Shown here piece after piece: positions 1 to 6,422 of a DNA stretch of 25,271 bases. Position numbers and translations under genes: made by a program. Numbering within the stretch: the stretch's first letter is position 1; every line of letters begins with the position of its first letter. The notes under the pieces are model-generated. The model saw only the letters and a list, made by a program, of their open reading frames with translations. It made no database searches and was not told the DNA's origin. This stretch comes from Actinomycetota bacterium (lineage in GTDB: Bacteria > Actinomycetota > Acidimicrobiia > Acidimicrobiales > CADCSY01). Location: the NCBI GenBank assembly GCA_019348335.1, contig JAHWJR010000003.1, forward strand, positions 5,271 through 30,541, given 5' to 3'.

Positions 1-5
1 CTCAG

Positions 6-11
6 TAGGCT
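6..11 (+). promoter_or_regulatory. -10-like TAGGCT, leaderless candidate
   Basis: TANNNT hexamer six bases before the GTG at 18. No Shine-Dalgarno sequence is visible between them. The window begins too close upstream to see a -35. Confidence 0.35.
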
Positions 12-17
12 CATCAG

Positions 18-359
18 GTGCCCGAACTGAGGATGGTGCCGCTGGCCAAGGTGCCTTCCGGCTTCCATGCCCGCGTCCTGGCCGCTCGGCTGGGATCGGA
101 GGGTGTGGTCACCCAGCTCCGTGGTGGTGGCGTCGACGGCCCGTACCCCATGGGCGCCGTGGAGGTCCTGGTGGACGAGCCCGACCTGGCGCTGGCCCGC
201 GAGCTGCTGCTCGTCGACGAGGTGGAGTCGGCCTTCGACGACGACGCCGGCGGCGTCGACGCCGACGGTCCCGGCCGTGTCGTGCAGGTGTCGCTCTGGC
301 TGGCTGTGCTGGTGGTCCTGGCCCTGGTGGTCCAGGCCTACGTCAACACCGTCGCCTAG
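18..359 (+). CDS. DUF2007-like small protein with C-terminal membrane anchor
   Basis: A 113-residue protein. Residues 5-70 have the look of the DUF2007 (putative signal-transducing) fold: a short beta-rich domain with a 'VLVDEPDLALARELL' stretch of the kind that ends such domains. An acidic linker (about 67-86) follows, then one hydrophobic segment (about 90-110) that should anchor it in the membrane. The GTG at 18 is chosen because an in-frame TAG at 6-8 blocks a longer protein and a -10-like TAGGCT lies at 6-11. The ATG at 33 is the alternative and would remove five residues. It converges on prcA with only 9 bases between the stops. The cellular role of DUF2007 proteins is not settled, so none is assigned. 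The family call is from memory of the fold pattern and is moderate. Confidence 0.6.
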   Translation: MPELRMVPLAKVPSGFHARVLAARLGSEGVVTQLRGGGVDGPYPMGAVEVLVDEPDLALARELLLVDEVESAFDDDAGGVDADGPGRVVQVSLWLAVLVVLALVVQAYVNTVA

Positions 360-368
360 GGCGCCCCC

Positions 369-1046
369 TCATGCCAGCAGGCGGGTGAGGGTCTCCTCGT
401 CCAGCCGCCGGAACGCCCGGCGCTCCTCGCTGCGGCTCAGCATTGCCACCTCGAGCTCGCCGGCGCCCAGGGTGCGGTCCGGCCCGGCCAGCGCCACGGT
501 CGAGGCCCGGATCACCGACTGCTGGTCGAGCCCGTCGGCGTAGTGCTCCCGCAGCCGCTCGGCGATGGCCTCGGCCTCGCCCCCCAGCACCGTGAACCGG
601 CTCTCGTCGACGACCGTGCCGTCGTAGAGGAGGTGGAAGAGGCGGTCCTGCTCCGGAATGGTGCCGACCTCGGCCACGAGGATCTCGACCTCCATGGGCT
701 TCATCTCGTGCGTGAAGATCTGTCCCAGGATCTGGGCGTAGTTGTTGGCCAGGCTGCGGGCGTCGACGTCCTCGCGGCTGTAGGCATAGCCCTTGAGGTC
801 GGCGGCGCGGATGCCGGCGATCCGGAGCTGGTCGAACTCGTTGTACTTCCCCACCGCGGCGAAGGCGATCCGGTCGTAGATCTCGCTGATCTTGCGCAGC
901 CGGCGGGACGGGTTCTCGGCGCAGATGAGGATGCCGTCGTCATAGGTGGCGGCGACGAGGCTGCGGCCCCGGGCGATCCCCTTGCGGGCGTAGTCGGCCC
1001 GGTCCTTCATGACCTGCTCGGGGGAGACGTAGAACGGCATGGTCAT
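369..1046 (-). CDS. prcA: Proteasome alpha subunit PrcA
   Basis: A 225-residue alpha subunit of the 20S proteasome. It forms the outer rings that gate substrate entry and dock the Arc/Mpa ATPase. The N-terminus 'PFYVSPEQVMKDRADYARKGIARG' pattern (residues 4-27) matches the actinobacterial alpha N-terminal gate helix, and 'SEIYDRIAFAAVGKYNEF' (about 54-71) is the conserved ring-contact region. It lacks an N-terminal catalytic threonine, as expected for alpha. It ends soon after 'RRAFRRLDEETLTRLLA', shorter than the M. tuberculosis tail. The start ATG at 1046 overlaps the prcB stop by four bases (ATGA), with GGAGG six bases upstream inside prcB, so translation is probably coupled. It is the last gene of the operon; no pafA follows. 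Confidence 0.97.
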   Translation of the reverse strand: MTMPFYVSPEQVMKDRADYARKGIARGRSLVAATYDDGILICAENPSRRLRKISEIYDRIAFAAVGKYNEFDQLRIAGIRAADLKGYAYSREDVDARSLANNYAQILGQIFTHEMKPMEVEILVAEVGTIPEQDRLFHLLYDGTVVDESRFTVLGGEAEAIAERLREHYADGLDQQSVIRASTVALAGPDRTLGAGELEVAMLSRSEERRAFRRLDEETLTRLLA

Positions 1047-1945
1047 GACGCACCTCCACCGCGGATGGTGGGCGTGGCCCCCGTGCTGGCCGTGCCCTCG
1101 GGCGTCGACAAGCGCTCGACCAGCTGGCGGAAGCGGGCCGCCACCTCGTCGGCGTCCACCCGCTCGAAGCCGGCGGTGGTGATGGTGGCCATGGTCGGGT
1201 AGATGCCCCGGACGAGGTCGGGACCGCCGGTGGCCGAGTCCTCGTCGGCGGCCTGGAACAACGCCGAGATGGCCAGGTCGAGCGCACCCGTGCGGTCGAC
1301 GCCCTCTCGGTAACCGAGCTTGACCACCGTTCCGGCGTGCAGCCGGCCGGACCCGTTGGTGGCGAAGTCGCTCTCCTCATAGCGACCCCCGGTCACGTCG
1401 TACTGGAAGAGGCGGCCCGCGCCGCGTCGAAGGTCGTAGCCGGCGAACAGGGGCACCACCATGAGGCCCTGCATGGCCGCCGGCAGGTGGTTGCGGACCA
1501 TGACGCTCAGCTGGTTGGCCTTGCCCTCGAGGCTCAGCTCGACGCCCTCGACCTTCTCGTAGTGCTCGAGCTGGAGCTGGAACAGCCGCACCATCTCGAC
1601 CGCCGGGCCTGCCGCCCCGGCGATCGCCACCCCGGAGTGCCGGTCGGCGGGAAAGACCTTCTCCATGGTGCGATGGCTGATGAGGTTCCCCGACGTCGCC
1701 CGGCGGTCGCCGGCCATGACCACGCCCTCGGAGTAACGCAGGGCCACCACCGTGGTGCCGTGGGTCACGTCGTCGATCGGGCCCGACGGCGCAGGAGGGC
1801 ACCCACCGGTACGGCGGAGGAGCTCGGCAAAGCTGGGGCCCGGGTCGTCGCCGGGCAGGTAGAAGGGGAAGGCCACGCTCGGGGAGGCTACCCGCTCGAG
1901 GTTCTCGCCCTGGGTGGAGAACCGAGCCTGAGCCCTACTGCCCAC
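1043..1945 (-). CDS. prcB: Proteasome beta subunit PrcB
   Basis: A 300-residue precursor of the catalytic beta subunit. The expected autoprocessing site is Gly63|Thr64 in 'THGTTVVALRY', giving a propeptide of about 63 residues and a mature chain of 237. Counting from Thr64 as Thr1, the catalytic partners fall exactly where expected: Asp17 is residue 80 (VMAGDRR) and Lys33 is residue 96 (TMEKVF). 'TGGPDLVRGIYPT' near the C-terminus is a beta-subunit signature. The GTG start at 1945 overlaps pup by 11 bases; AGAAGG abuts this GTG with no spacing, so the exact start is unsure. The in-frame GTG at 1876 (residue 24) is the alternative and would still leave a 40-residue propeptide. It lies between pup and prcA, with a four-base overlap to prcA. 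Confidence 0.96.
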   Translation of the reverse strand: MGSRAQARFSTQGENLERVASPSVAFPFYLPGDDPGPSFAELLRRTGGCPPAPSGPIDDVTHGTTVVALRYSEGVVMAGDRRATSGNLISHRTMEKVFPADRHSGVAIAGAAGPAVEMVRLFQLQLEHYEKVEGVELSLEGKANQLSVMVRNHLPAAMQGLMVVPLFAGYDLRRGAGRLFQYDVTGGRYEESDFATNGSGRLHAGTVVKLGYREGVDRTGALDLAISALFQAADEDSATGGPDLVRGIYPTMATITTAGFERVDADEVAARFRQLVERLSTPEGTASTGATPTIRGGGAS

Positions 1946-2132
1946 CCTTCTGGACGTAGGAGCGGACGAACTCCTCGGAGTTCACCTCGAGGACCTCGTC
2001 GATCTCGTCCAGCAGGTCGTCGAGCTCGGCCTTGATCTTCTCGCCCTTGTCGGACTTCGCCGGCTGGTCGTCGACCACCTCTTCCTCGTGGCGACTCGGC
2101 GCCGCCTTCCTCCGATGTTCCCGTTCAGCCAT
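1935..2132 (-). CDS. pup: Prokaryotic ubiquitin-like protein Pup
   Basis: A 65-residue, highly charged, intrinsically disordered-looking protein that is ligated to lysines to mark proteins for the proteasome. It has the family hallmarks: a central helix-forming stretch 'KIKAELDDLLDEIDEVLEV' (about 32-50), which binds the Mpa/ARC coiled coils, and the C-terminal 'FVRSYVQKGGQ'. The last residue is Gln, so this Pup needs deamidation to Glu by Dop before ligation, which fits dop standing 18 bases upstream. ATG at 2132 has GAGGTG seven bases upstream. Its 3' end overlaps the prcB start. Confidence 0.97.
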   Translation of the reverse strand: MAEREHRRKAAPSRHEEEVVDDQPAKSDKGEKIKAELDDLLDEIDEVLEVNSEEFVRSYVQKGGQ

Positions 2133-2150
2133 CCCTCATCACCTCACTGT

Positions 2151-3638
2151 TCACGTGCCCAGCCGCTGGAGCAGCTCGCTGGGCGTGGCACATCCCTCCA
2201 ACAACTCGTCGACCATGGCCGCCGTGCCCTTGAGTGGCTCGATCATGGGCACCCGGCGCAACGGGTCGGCGCCCACGTCGAAGACCAGGGAGTCCCAATT
2301 GGCGGCAACGATCTGCGGCGCCCACCGCTGCAGGCACTTGCCGCGGAACCACGCCCTGGTGGTGGCCGGGGGTTCGGTGACCGCCGCCTCGACCTCGGCG
2401 TCGCTGGTCAGTCGTTCGACGTCGAGACGGGCGAACAGGGAGCGCTCCGGGCGCAGGTCGTGGTACTGCAGGTCCATCGCCGCCAGCCGGGCGGCGTCCC
2501 ACGCCAGCCCGTGGCGTTCGCGGTAGGCCGACAGCAGCGTGTACTTCGCCACCCAGTCGAGGGAGCCGGCCAGCGACATGGGATCGGTCTCGAGGGCGGT
2601 GAGCACCGATTCCCACCGCCGAAGGATCTCGGCGCCCACTCCCTCACCGACGGCGTCGAGGCCGTGGGTGTCGGCGTACTTGCGGGCCCAGGTGAGGTAC
2701 TCCCACTGGATGTCGAGGGCGCTGATCCGCCCACCATCGGCGAGCTCGAGCGACAGGCCCAGGTCGAGGTCGTAGGACACCTGGCGCAGCGCCTGGACCG
2801 GCGAGGCCAGCGCCAGGTTCCGGGGCAGCTCGTCGTCCTCGATCATGGCCAGCACCACGGCCGTCGTGCCCACCTTGAGGAAGGTGGCGAGCTCGGAGCA
2901 GTTGGCGTCACCCAGGATCACATGCAGGCGCCGGTACTTCTGGGCGTCGCAGTGGGGCTCGTCGCGGGTGTTGACGATGGGGCGCTTCAGCGTGGTCTCG
3001 AGCCCCACCTCCTCCTCGAAGAAGTCAGCCCGCTGGGACAGCTGGAAGGGGACCTCGGCCGAGGAGACGCCCGGAGCCTCGGACCCCACCTTGCCCGCCC
3101 CGGCGAACAGCTGACGGGTGACGAAGAAGGGCACGATCCCCGCCACGATGCGGTGGAAGGGCACCGCCCGATCGACGAGGTAGTTCTCGTGGCAGCCGTA
3201 ACTGTTGCCTTTGCGGTCGCTGTTGTTCTTGTAGACCACCAGCTCCTGCCCAGGGGGCAGCGTGGCCTGCGCCGCACGCATCGAGCGCAGGAGGATCTGC
3301 TCCGCGGCCTTGTCCCACACGACGACCTCACGGGCGTCACGGCACTCGGGGATGGACAGCTCCGGGTGGGCATGGTCGACGTAGTAACGGGCGCCGTTGG
3401 TCAGCACGGCGTTGACCAGGTGGGTCTCCACCTCGGGCGCGGCAGGGCCCTCGACCCGGTAGCCCCGGGCATCGTTGCCGGGCGACTCATCCTCGAAATC
3501 CCAACCGACGCGGGGCTGCAGCGACGCCACGTAGGCGTTGATCAGCAGCGACGAGGCGGCCATCGGGTTGGGCTCAGCGGCGCCCCGGACCACGATGCCG
3601 TACTCGGTCTCGATCCCGCAGACCTTGGGGATGGCCAC
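2151..3638 (-). CDS. dop: Pup deamidase/depupylase Dop
   Basis: A 495-residue glutamine-synthetase-like enzyme that deamidates Pup-Gln to Pup-Glu and removes Pup from substrates. Seen: 'GIETEYG' (8-14), the nucleotide/metal Glu strand; 'GARYYVDHAHPE' (82-93) with the catalytic-loop Asp88; 'YKNNSDRKGNSYGCHENYL' (136-154); and 'VNTRDEPH' (222-229). 'VDHAHPE' matches Dop, whereas PafA ligases carry 'LDVGSHPE', so this is Dop and not PafA. The GTG start at 3638 places the conserved first strand correctly. The gap to arc upstream is 56 bases and holds a TAGGGT seven bases before the GTG, so dop may have its own leaderless promoter besides read-through from arc. Pup follows after 18 bases. Confidence 0.95.
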   Translation of the reverse strand: MAIPKVCGIETEYGIVVRGAAEPNPMAASSLLINAYVASLQPRVGWDFEDESPGNDARGYRVEGPAAPEVETHLVNAVLTNGARYYVDHAHPELSIPECRDAREVVVWDKAAEQILLRSMRAAQATLPPGQELVVYKNNSDRKGNSYGCHENYLVDRAVPFHRIVAGIVPFFVTRQLFAGAGKVGSEAPGVSSAEVPFQLSQRADFFEEEVGLETTLKRPIVNTRDEPHCDAQKYRRLHVILGDANCSELATFLKVGTTAVVLAMIEDDELPRNLALASPVQALRQVSYDLDLGLSLELADGGRISALDIQWEYLTWARKYADTHGLDAVGEGVGAEILRRWESVLTALETDPMSLAGSLDWVAKYTLLSAYRERHGLAWDAARLAAMDLQYHDLRPERSLFARLDVERLTSDAEVEAAVTEPPATTRAWFRGKCLQRWAPQIVAANWDSLVFDVGADPLRRVPMIEPLKGTAAMVDELLEGCATPSELLQRLGT

Positions 3639-3645
3639 GAGGTTG

Positions 3646-3651
3646 ACCCTA
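3646..3651 (-). promoter_or_regulatory. -10-like TAGGGT before dop
   Basis: Reads TAGGGT on the minus strand, seven bases before the dop GTG, with no good Shine-Dalgarno. It could be an internal leaderless promoter for dop-pup-prcB-prcA. No clear -35 is seen. Confidence 0.35.
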
Positions 3652-3694
3652 CCCCCGGTGACGCCCGAATCGGCGACAGTCCGGCGCCGTCACC

Positions 3695-5437
3695 TCACAG
3701 GTACTGACCGGTGGCCACCCGCTCGATCGAGCGGCCCCCGCCGACATCGTCGGTGCCGTGCGACACCAACGTGCGGACGTAGACGATGCGCTCGCCCTTC
3801 TTGCCCGAGATCTTGGCCCAGTCGTCGGGGTTGGTGGTGTTGGGCAGGTCTTCGTGCTCCTTGTACTCCTGGGCGATGGAAGCCTGCAGATCGGAGGTCC
3901 GGATCCCCGGCGCACCGCCGGCGATGAGCCGCTTGATGGCCAGCTTCTTGGCCCGGCGCACGATGTTCTCGATCATGGCCCCCGAGGCGAAGTCCTTGAA
4001 GTACATGACCTCTTTGTCGCCGTTCTGGTAGGTGATCTCCAGGAACCGGTTGGCGTCATCGGCCCGGTACATGACCTCGACCGTGCGCTCGATCATGACC
4101 CGCACCGCCTTCTCCGGATCGCCGCCACCCAGCTCCGCGACCTCGTCGGCGGCGAGCGGCAGGGAGGTGTCGAGGTAGCGGTTGAAGATCGAGACGGCCG
4201 CCTCCTCGTTGGGGCGCTCGATCTTGATCTTCACGTCCAGGCGGCCCGGCCGCAGGATCGCCGGGTCGATGAGGTCCTCGCGGTTGGAGGCACCGATGAC
4301 GATGACGTTGCGCAGGGTCTCCACCCCGTCGATCTCGGCCAGGAGCTGCGGGACGATGGTCGACTCCATGTCGGAGCTGATGCCGCTGCCGCGGGTGCGG
4401 AACAAGCTGTCCATCTCGTCGAAGAACACGATGACGGGAACGCCCTCCTCCGACTTCTCCCGCGCTCGCTGGAACACCAGCCGGATCTGACGCTCGGTCT
4501 CACCCACGTACTTGTTGAGCAGCTCTGGGCCCTTGATGTTGAGGAAGTAGCTGCGGGCGGCGGGCTGCCCCGTGACCTGGCTGACCTTCTTGGACAGCGA
4601 GTTGGCCACCGCCTTGGCGATGAGGGTCTTGCCGCAGCCCGGAGGGCCGTACAACAGGATGCCCTTGGGGGCCGGCAGGCGGTACTCCTCGAACAGGCGG
4701 CGGTGGAGGAAGGGCAGCTCGACGGCGTCGGTGATCTGCTCGATCTGGGCGTCGAGGCCTCCGACATCGGCATAGGAGATGTCGGGCACCTCCTCGAGCA
4801 CCAGCTCCTCGACCTCGGGGCGGGGAAGCTTCTCGAGGATCAAGCCCGATCGGGGATCCATCAGCACCGTGTCGCCAGCGCGCAGCAGGGTGGTGACCAT
4901 GGAGTCGGAGAGCTCCACCACCCGCTCCTCGTCGGCCCGGCCGAGGATGAGCGCCCGACGCCGGTCGTCCAGGAGCTCCTTGACGGTGACCACCTCGCCC
5001 GAGATCTCCGGAGCCCGGGCCAGCACCACGTTGAGCGACTCGTTCAGCGCCACTTCGGCGCCGCGGGGCAGGTCGGACTCCGTCAGGTCGGGATGCACCG
5101 CCACCCGCATCTTCCGCCCGGCGGAGAAGACGTCGACCGTGCCGTCGTCGTTGTGGCCGAGGAGGGTGCCGTAGGCGGACGGGGGCTGGGTGAGCTTCTC
5201 CACCTCCTCACGCAGCGCGGCGATGTGCTCGCGGGCCTCGCGCAGCGTGTAGCTGAGCTTCTCGTTCTGGGAGACCGCCTGAGCCAGCTGGCCCTTGGTC
5301 TCCAGCAGGCGCTCCTCGAGGGTGCGGACCCGCTTGGGCGCATCCTGCAGCCGCCGCCGGAGCAGGGCCACCTCCTCCTCCAGCGTCATCGCCTGCTCGC
5401 GCAGCTCTTCGAGCTCGGCCTCGTCGTGGTCGGCCAC
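3695..5437 (-). CDS. arc: Proteasome-associated AAA ATPase Arc/Mpa
   Basis: A 580-residue hexameric AAA+ unfoldase that recruits pupylated proteins and feeds them into the 20S core. Domains in order: N-terminal coiled coil (about 5-85) for Pup binding; two OB-fold regions (about 87-205); AAA domain with Walker A GPPGCGKT (264-271), Walker B 'IVFFDEMD' (336-343), sensor Asn385 in 'GASNRED' and the arginine-finger region 'RPGR' (396-399). The C-terminus ends 'TGQYL'; this GQYL tail is the known proteasome-docking motif, which supports a working pair with PrcA. GTG at 5437 is chosen because AGGAGG lies seven bases upstream and the coiled coil begins at once; an open frame to 5572 adds a low-complexity Arg/Gly stretch that is not conserved. 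First gene of the operon. Confidence 0.97.
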   Translation of the reverse strand: MADHDEAELEELREQAMTLEEEVALLRRRLQDAPKRVRTLEERLLETKGQLAQAVSQNEKLSYTLREAREHIAALREEVEKLTQPPSAYGTLLGHNDDGTVDVFSAGRKMRVAVHPDLTESDLPRGAEVALNESLNVVLARAPEISGEVVTVKELLDDRRRALILGRADEERVVELSDSMVTTLLRAGDTVLMDPRSGLILEKLPRPEVEELVLEEVPDISYADVGGLDAQIEQITDAVELPFLHRRLFEEYRLPAPKGILLYGPPGCGKTLIAKAVANSLSKKVSQVTGQPAARSYFLNIKGPELLNKYVGETERQIRLVFQRAREKSEEGVPVIVFFDEMDSLFRTRGSGISSDMESTIVPQLLAEIDGVETLRNVIVIGASNREDLIDPAILRPGRLDVKIKIERPNEEAAVSIFNRYLDTSLPLAADEVAELGGGDPEKAVRVMIERTVEVMYRADDANRFLEITYQNGDKEVMYFKDFASGAMIENIVRRAKKLAIKRLIAGGAPGIRTSDLQASIAQEYKEHEDLPNTTNPDDWAKISGKKGERIVYVRTLVSHGTDDVGGGRSIERVATGQYL

Positions 5438-5445
5438 AGGACTCC

Positions 5446-5474
5446 CTCCTGTCGATGCTCGGGCTCCTGTCGAT
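5446..5474 (-). repeat. Duplicated leader segment carrying the arc ribosome-binding site
   Basis: In arc orientation the 11-mer ATCGACAGGAG occurs twice (5474-5464 and 5456-5446), with an 18-base period. The proximal copy supplies the AGGAG of the arc ribosome-binding site; the distal copy duplicates it 18 bases upstream. It is a short tandem duplication in the 5' leader. Confidence 0.6.
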
Positions 5475-5483
5475 CCGCGGGCG

Positions 5484-5489
5484 ACGATA
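5484..5489 (-). promoter_or_regulatory. Candidate -10 (TATCGT) for the proteasome operon
   Basis: TATCGT on the minus strand, 46 bases before the arc GTG, in the divergent gap with the ferredoxin gene. It would give a leader of roughly 40 bases that contains the duplicated AGGAG segment. A convincing -35 is not seen. Confidence 0.35.
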
Positions 5490-5576
5490 CACGGGGGACC
5501 AAGGGAAACGGACGACACCCGCCGGCGCCGGAATCCCGGAATGCCGCCGCCGTGAGTTTTCCTCCCGCGCACCGGG

Positions 5577-5582
5577 TAAATT
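5577..5582 (+). promoter_or_regulatory. Candidate -10 (TAAATT) for the ferredoxin gene
   Basis: TAAATT is one of the very few A+T-rich hexamers in this part of the window. It lies about 40 bases before the ferredoxin ATG and would give a leader of about 35 bases containing AGGAG. A weak GAGTTT lies 17 bases upstream as a possible -35. Confidence 0.45.
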
Positions 5583-5623
5583 GGGCGGGACCGCTGACCA
5601 GCGAAGTACAGGAGCGAGCGCTG

Positions 5624-5866
5624 ATGCCGATGAAGGTCTGGATCGACCAGGATCTCTGCACGGGCGACGGCCTGTGCGAGGAGATCGCCCCCGACGTGTT
5701 CACGCTGCTCGACGACGGCTTGGCCTACGTCAAGGAGGGCGACAAGGTCCTCAGCGACCCCGGCGGCGCCGAAGGCCTGGCCAGCTTCCCCGACGAACGA
5801 CTCGACGACGTGGTGGAGTCCGCCGAGGAGTGCCCGGGCGAGTGCATCTTCATCGAGCCCGCCTGA
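5624..5866 (+). CDS. Single-cluster ferredoxin with CxxDxxC motif
   Basis: An 80-residue acidic soluble ferredoxin, an electron carrier with one iron-sulfur cluster. Cysteines are C12, C18, C70 and C74, arranged as C-x2-D15-x2-C18 ... C70-P. The middle ligand position, Cys in ordinary 4Fe-4S ferredoxins, is Asp15, as in Pyrococcus furiosus-type ferredoxin. This suggests a 3Fe-4S cluster or an Asp-ligated 4Fe-4S cluster; related actinobacterial ferredoxins often serve cytochromes P450, but no P450 or reductase gene is visible here. ATG at 5624 is preferred over the in-frame ATG at 5630 because AGGAG (5610-5614) is nine bases upstream. It is transcribed divergently from arc and lies 40 bases before khtT; its redox partner cannot be told from the sequence. 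Confidence 0.9.
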   Translation: MPMKVWIDQDLCTGDGLCEEIAPDVFTLLDDGLAYVKEGDKVLSDPGGAEGLASFPDERLDDVVESAEECPGECIFIEPA

Positions 5867-5906
5867 CCGACGCCGACGGCTGGCATGGTGGGCAGAAGGG
5901 CGGGTG

Positions 5907-6392
5907 ATGGCTGAGGTCGAGGAGACCCAACTGCCCGGGGTCGGCGTCCGCTACGACTTCGTCACCAAGGAGGGCGATCGAGTCGGCGTCCTCGCCCACC
6001 GGACCGGTCGGCGAGAGTTGCTCGTGTACGACAGCGTTGATCCCGACGCCTGCCGCGACGTGGTGCGCCTCGATGCCGACGACACCCAGACGCTGGCCGA
6101 GCTGCTGGGCACGTCCCATGTCAGCGAGCGGCTGGCCGACCTCCAGCAGCACATCGAGGGCCTCACCATCGACTGGCTGCCGGTGAGTGCGACCTCCGCC
6201 TGCGCTGGGCGGACGCTGCGGGAGTCGGCGCTGCGCACCGAGACCGGCGTCTCCATCGTCGCCGTGGTGCGGGGGGACGAGACCATCCCCGCGCCAGGCG
6301 GTGACTTCACCCTGGCGCAGGGAGACACCGCCGTCGCAGTGGGGACGCCCGAGGGCATCAAGGAGCTGTTCCGCCTTCTCCAGCAGGGGTAG
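5907..6392 (+). CDS. khtT: KhtT-like regulatory subunit of K+/H+ antiporter (TrkA-C/RCK_C domain)
   Basis: A 161-residue cytoplasmic protein. The N-terminal half (about 1-70, with 'RYDFVTKEGDRVGVLAHRTGRREL') matches the N-domain seen in KhtT-type regulators, and residues 75-158 form a TrkA-C domain ('LPVSATSACAGRTLRESALRTETGVSIVAVVRGDETIPAPGG' region, ending 'QGDTAVAVGTPEGIKELFRLL'). In Bacillus the KhtT TrkA-C domain binds cyclic di-AMP and gates KhtU; that ligand is inferred here from family knowledge. It precedes the antiporter gene by 30 bases, the same order as khtTU. ATG at 5907 is preferred to GTG 5904 because AGAAGG (5894-5899) is then seven bases away. The symbol is by family and synteny. 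Confidence 0.85.
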   Translation: MAEVEETQLPGVGVRYDFVTKEGDRVGVLAHRTGRRELLVYDSVDPDACRDVVRLDADDTQTLAELLGTSHVSERLADLQQHIEGLTIDWLPVSATSACAGRTLRESALRTETGVSIVAVVRGDETIPAPGGDFTLAQGDTAVAVGTPEGIKELFRLLQQG

Positions 6393-6422
6393 CGCCGTGA
6401 CCCGCTGCCCGGGCACCCAGGG

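Noticed and set aside
2151..3638. Reading the gene as the Pup ligase PafA
   Set aside because: The conserved loop reads 'VDHAHPE' as in Dop; PafA carries 'LDVGSHPE'.
3657..3694. Inverted repeat GGTGACG/CGTCACC right after the arc stop
   Set aside because: Only seven pairs with a 24-base loop; too weak to call a terminator inside an operon.
3758..5866. A 702-codon frame that ends with the ferredoxin
   Set aside because: Only the last 80 codons are the ferredoxin; the rest is the antisense of arc. The AGGAG at 5610-5614 sets the real start.
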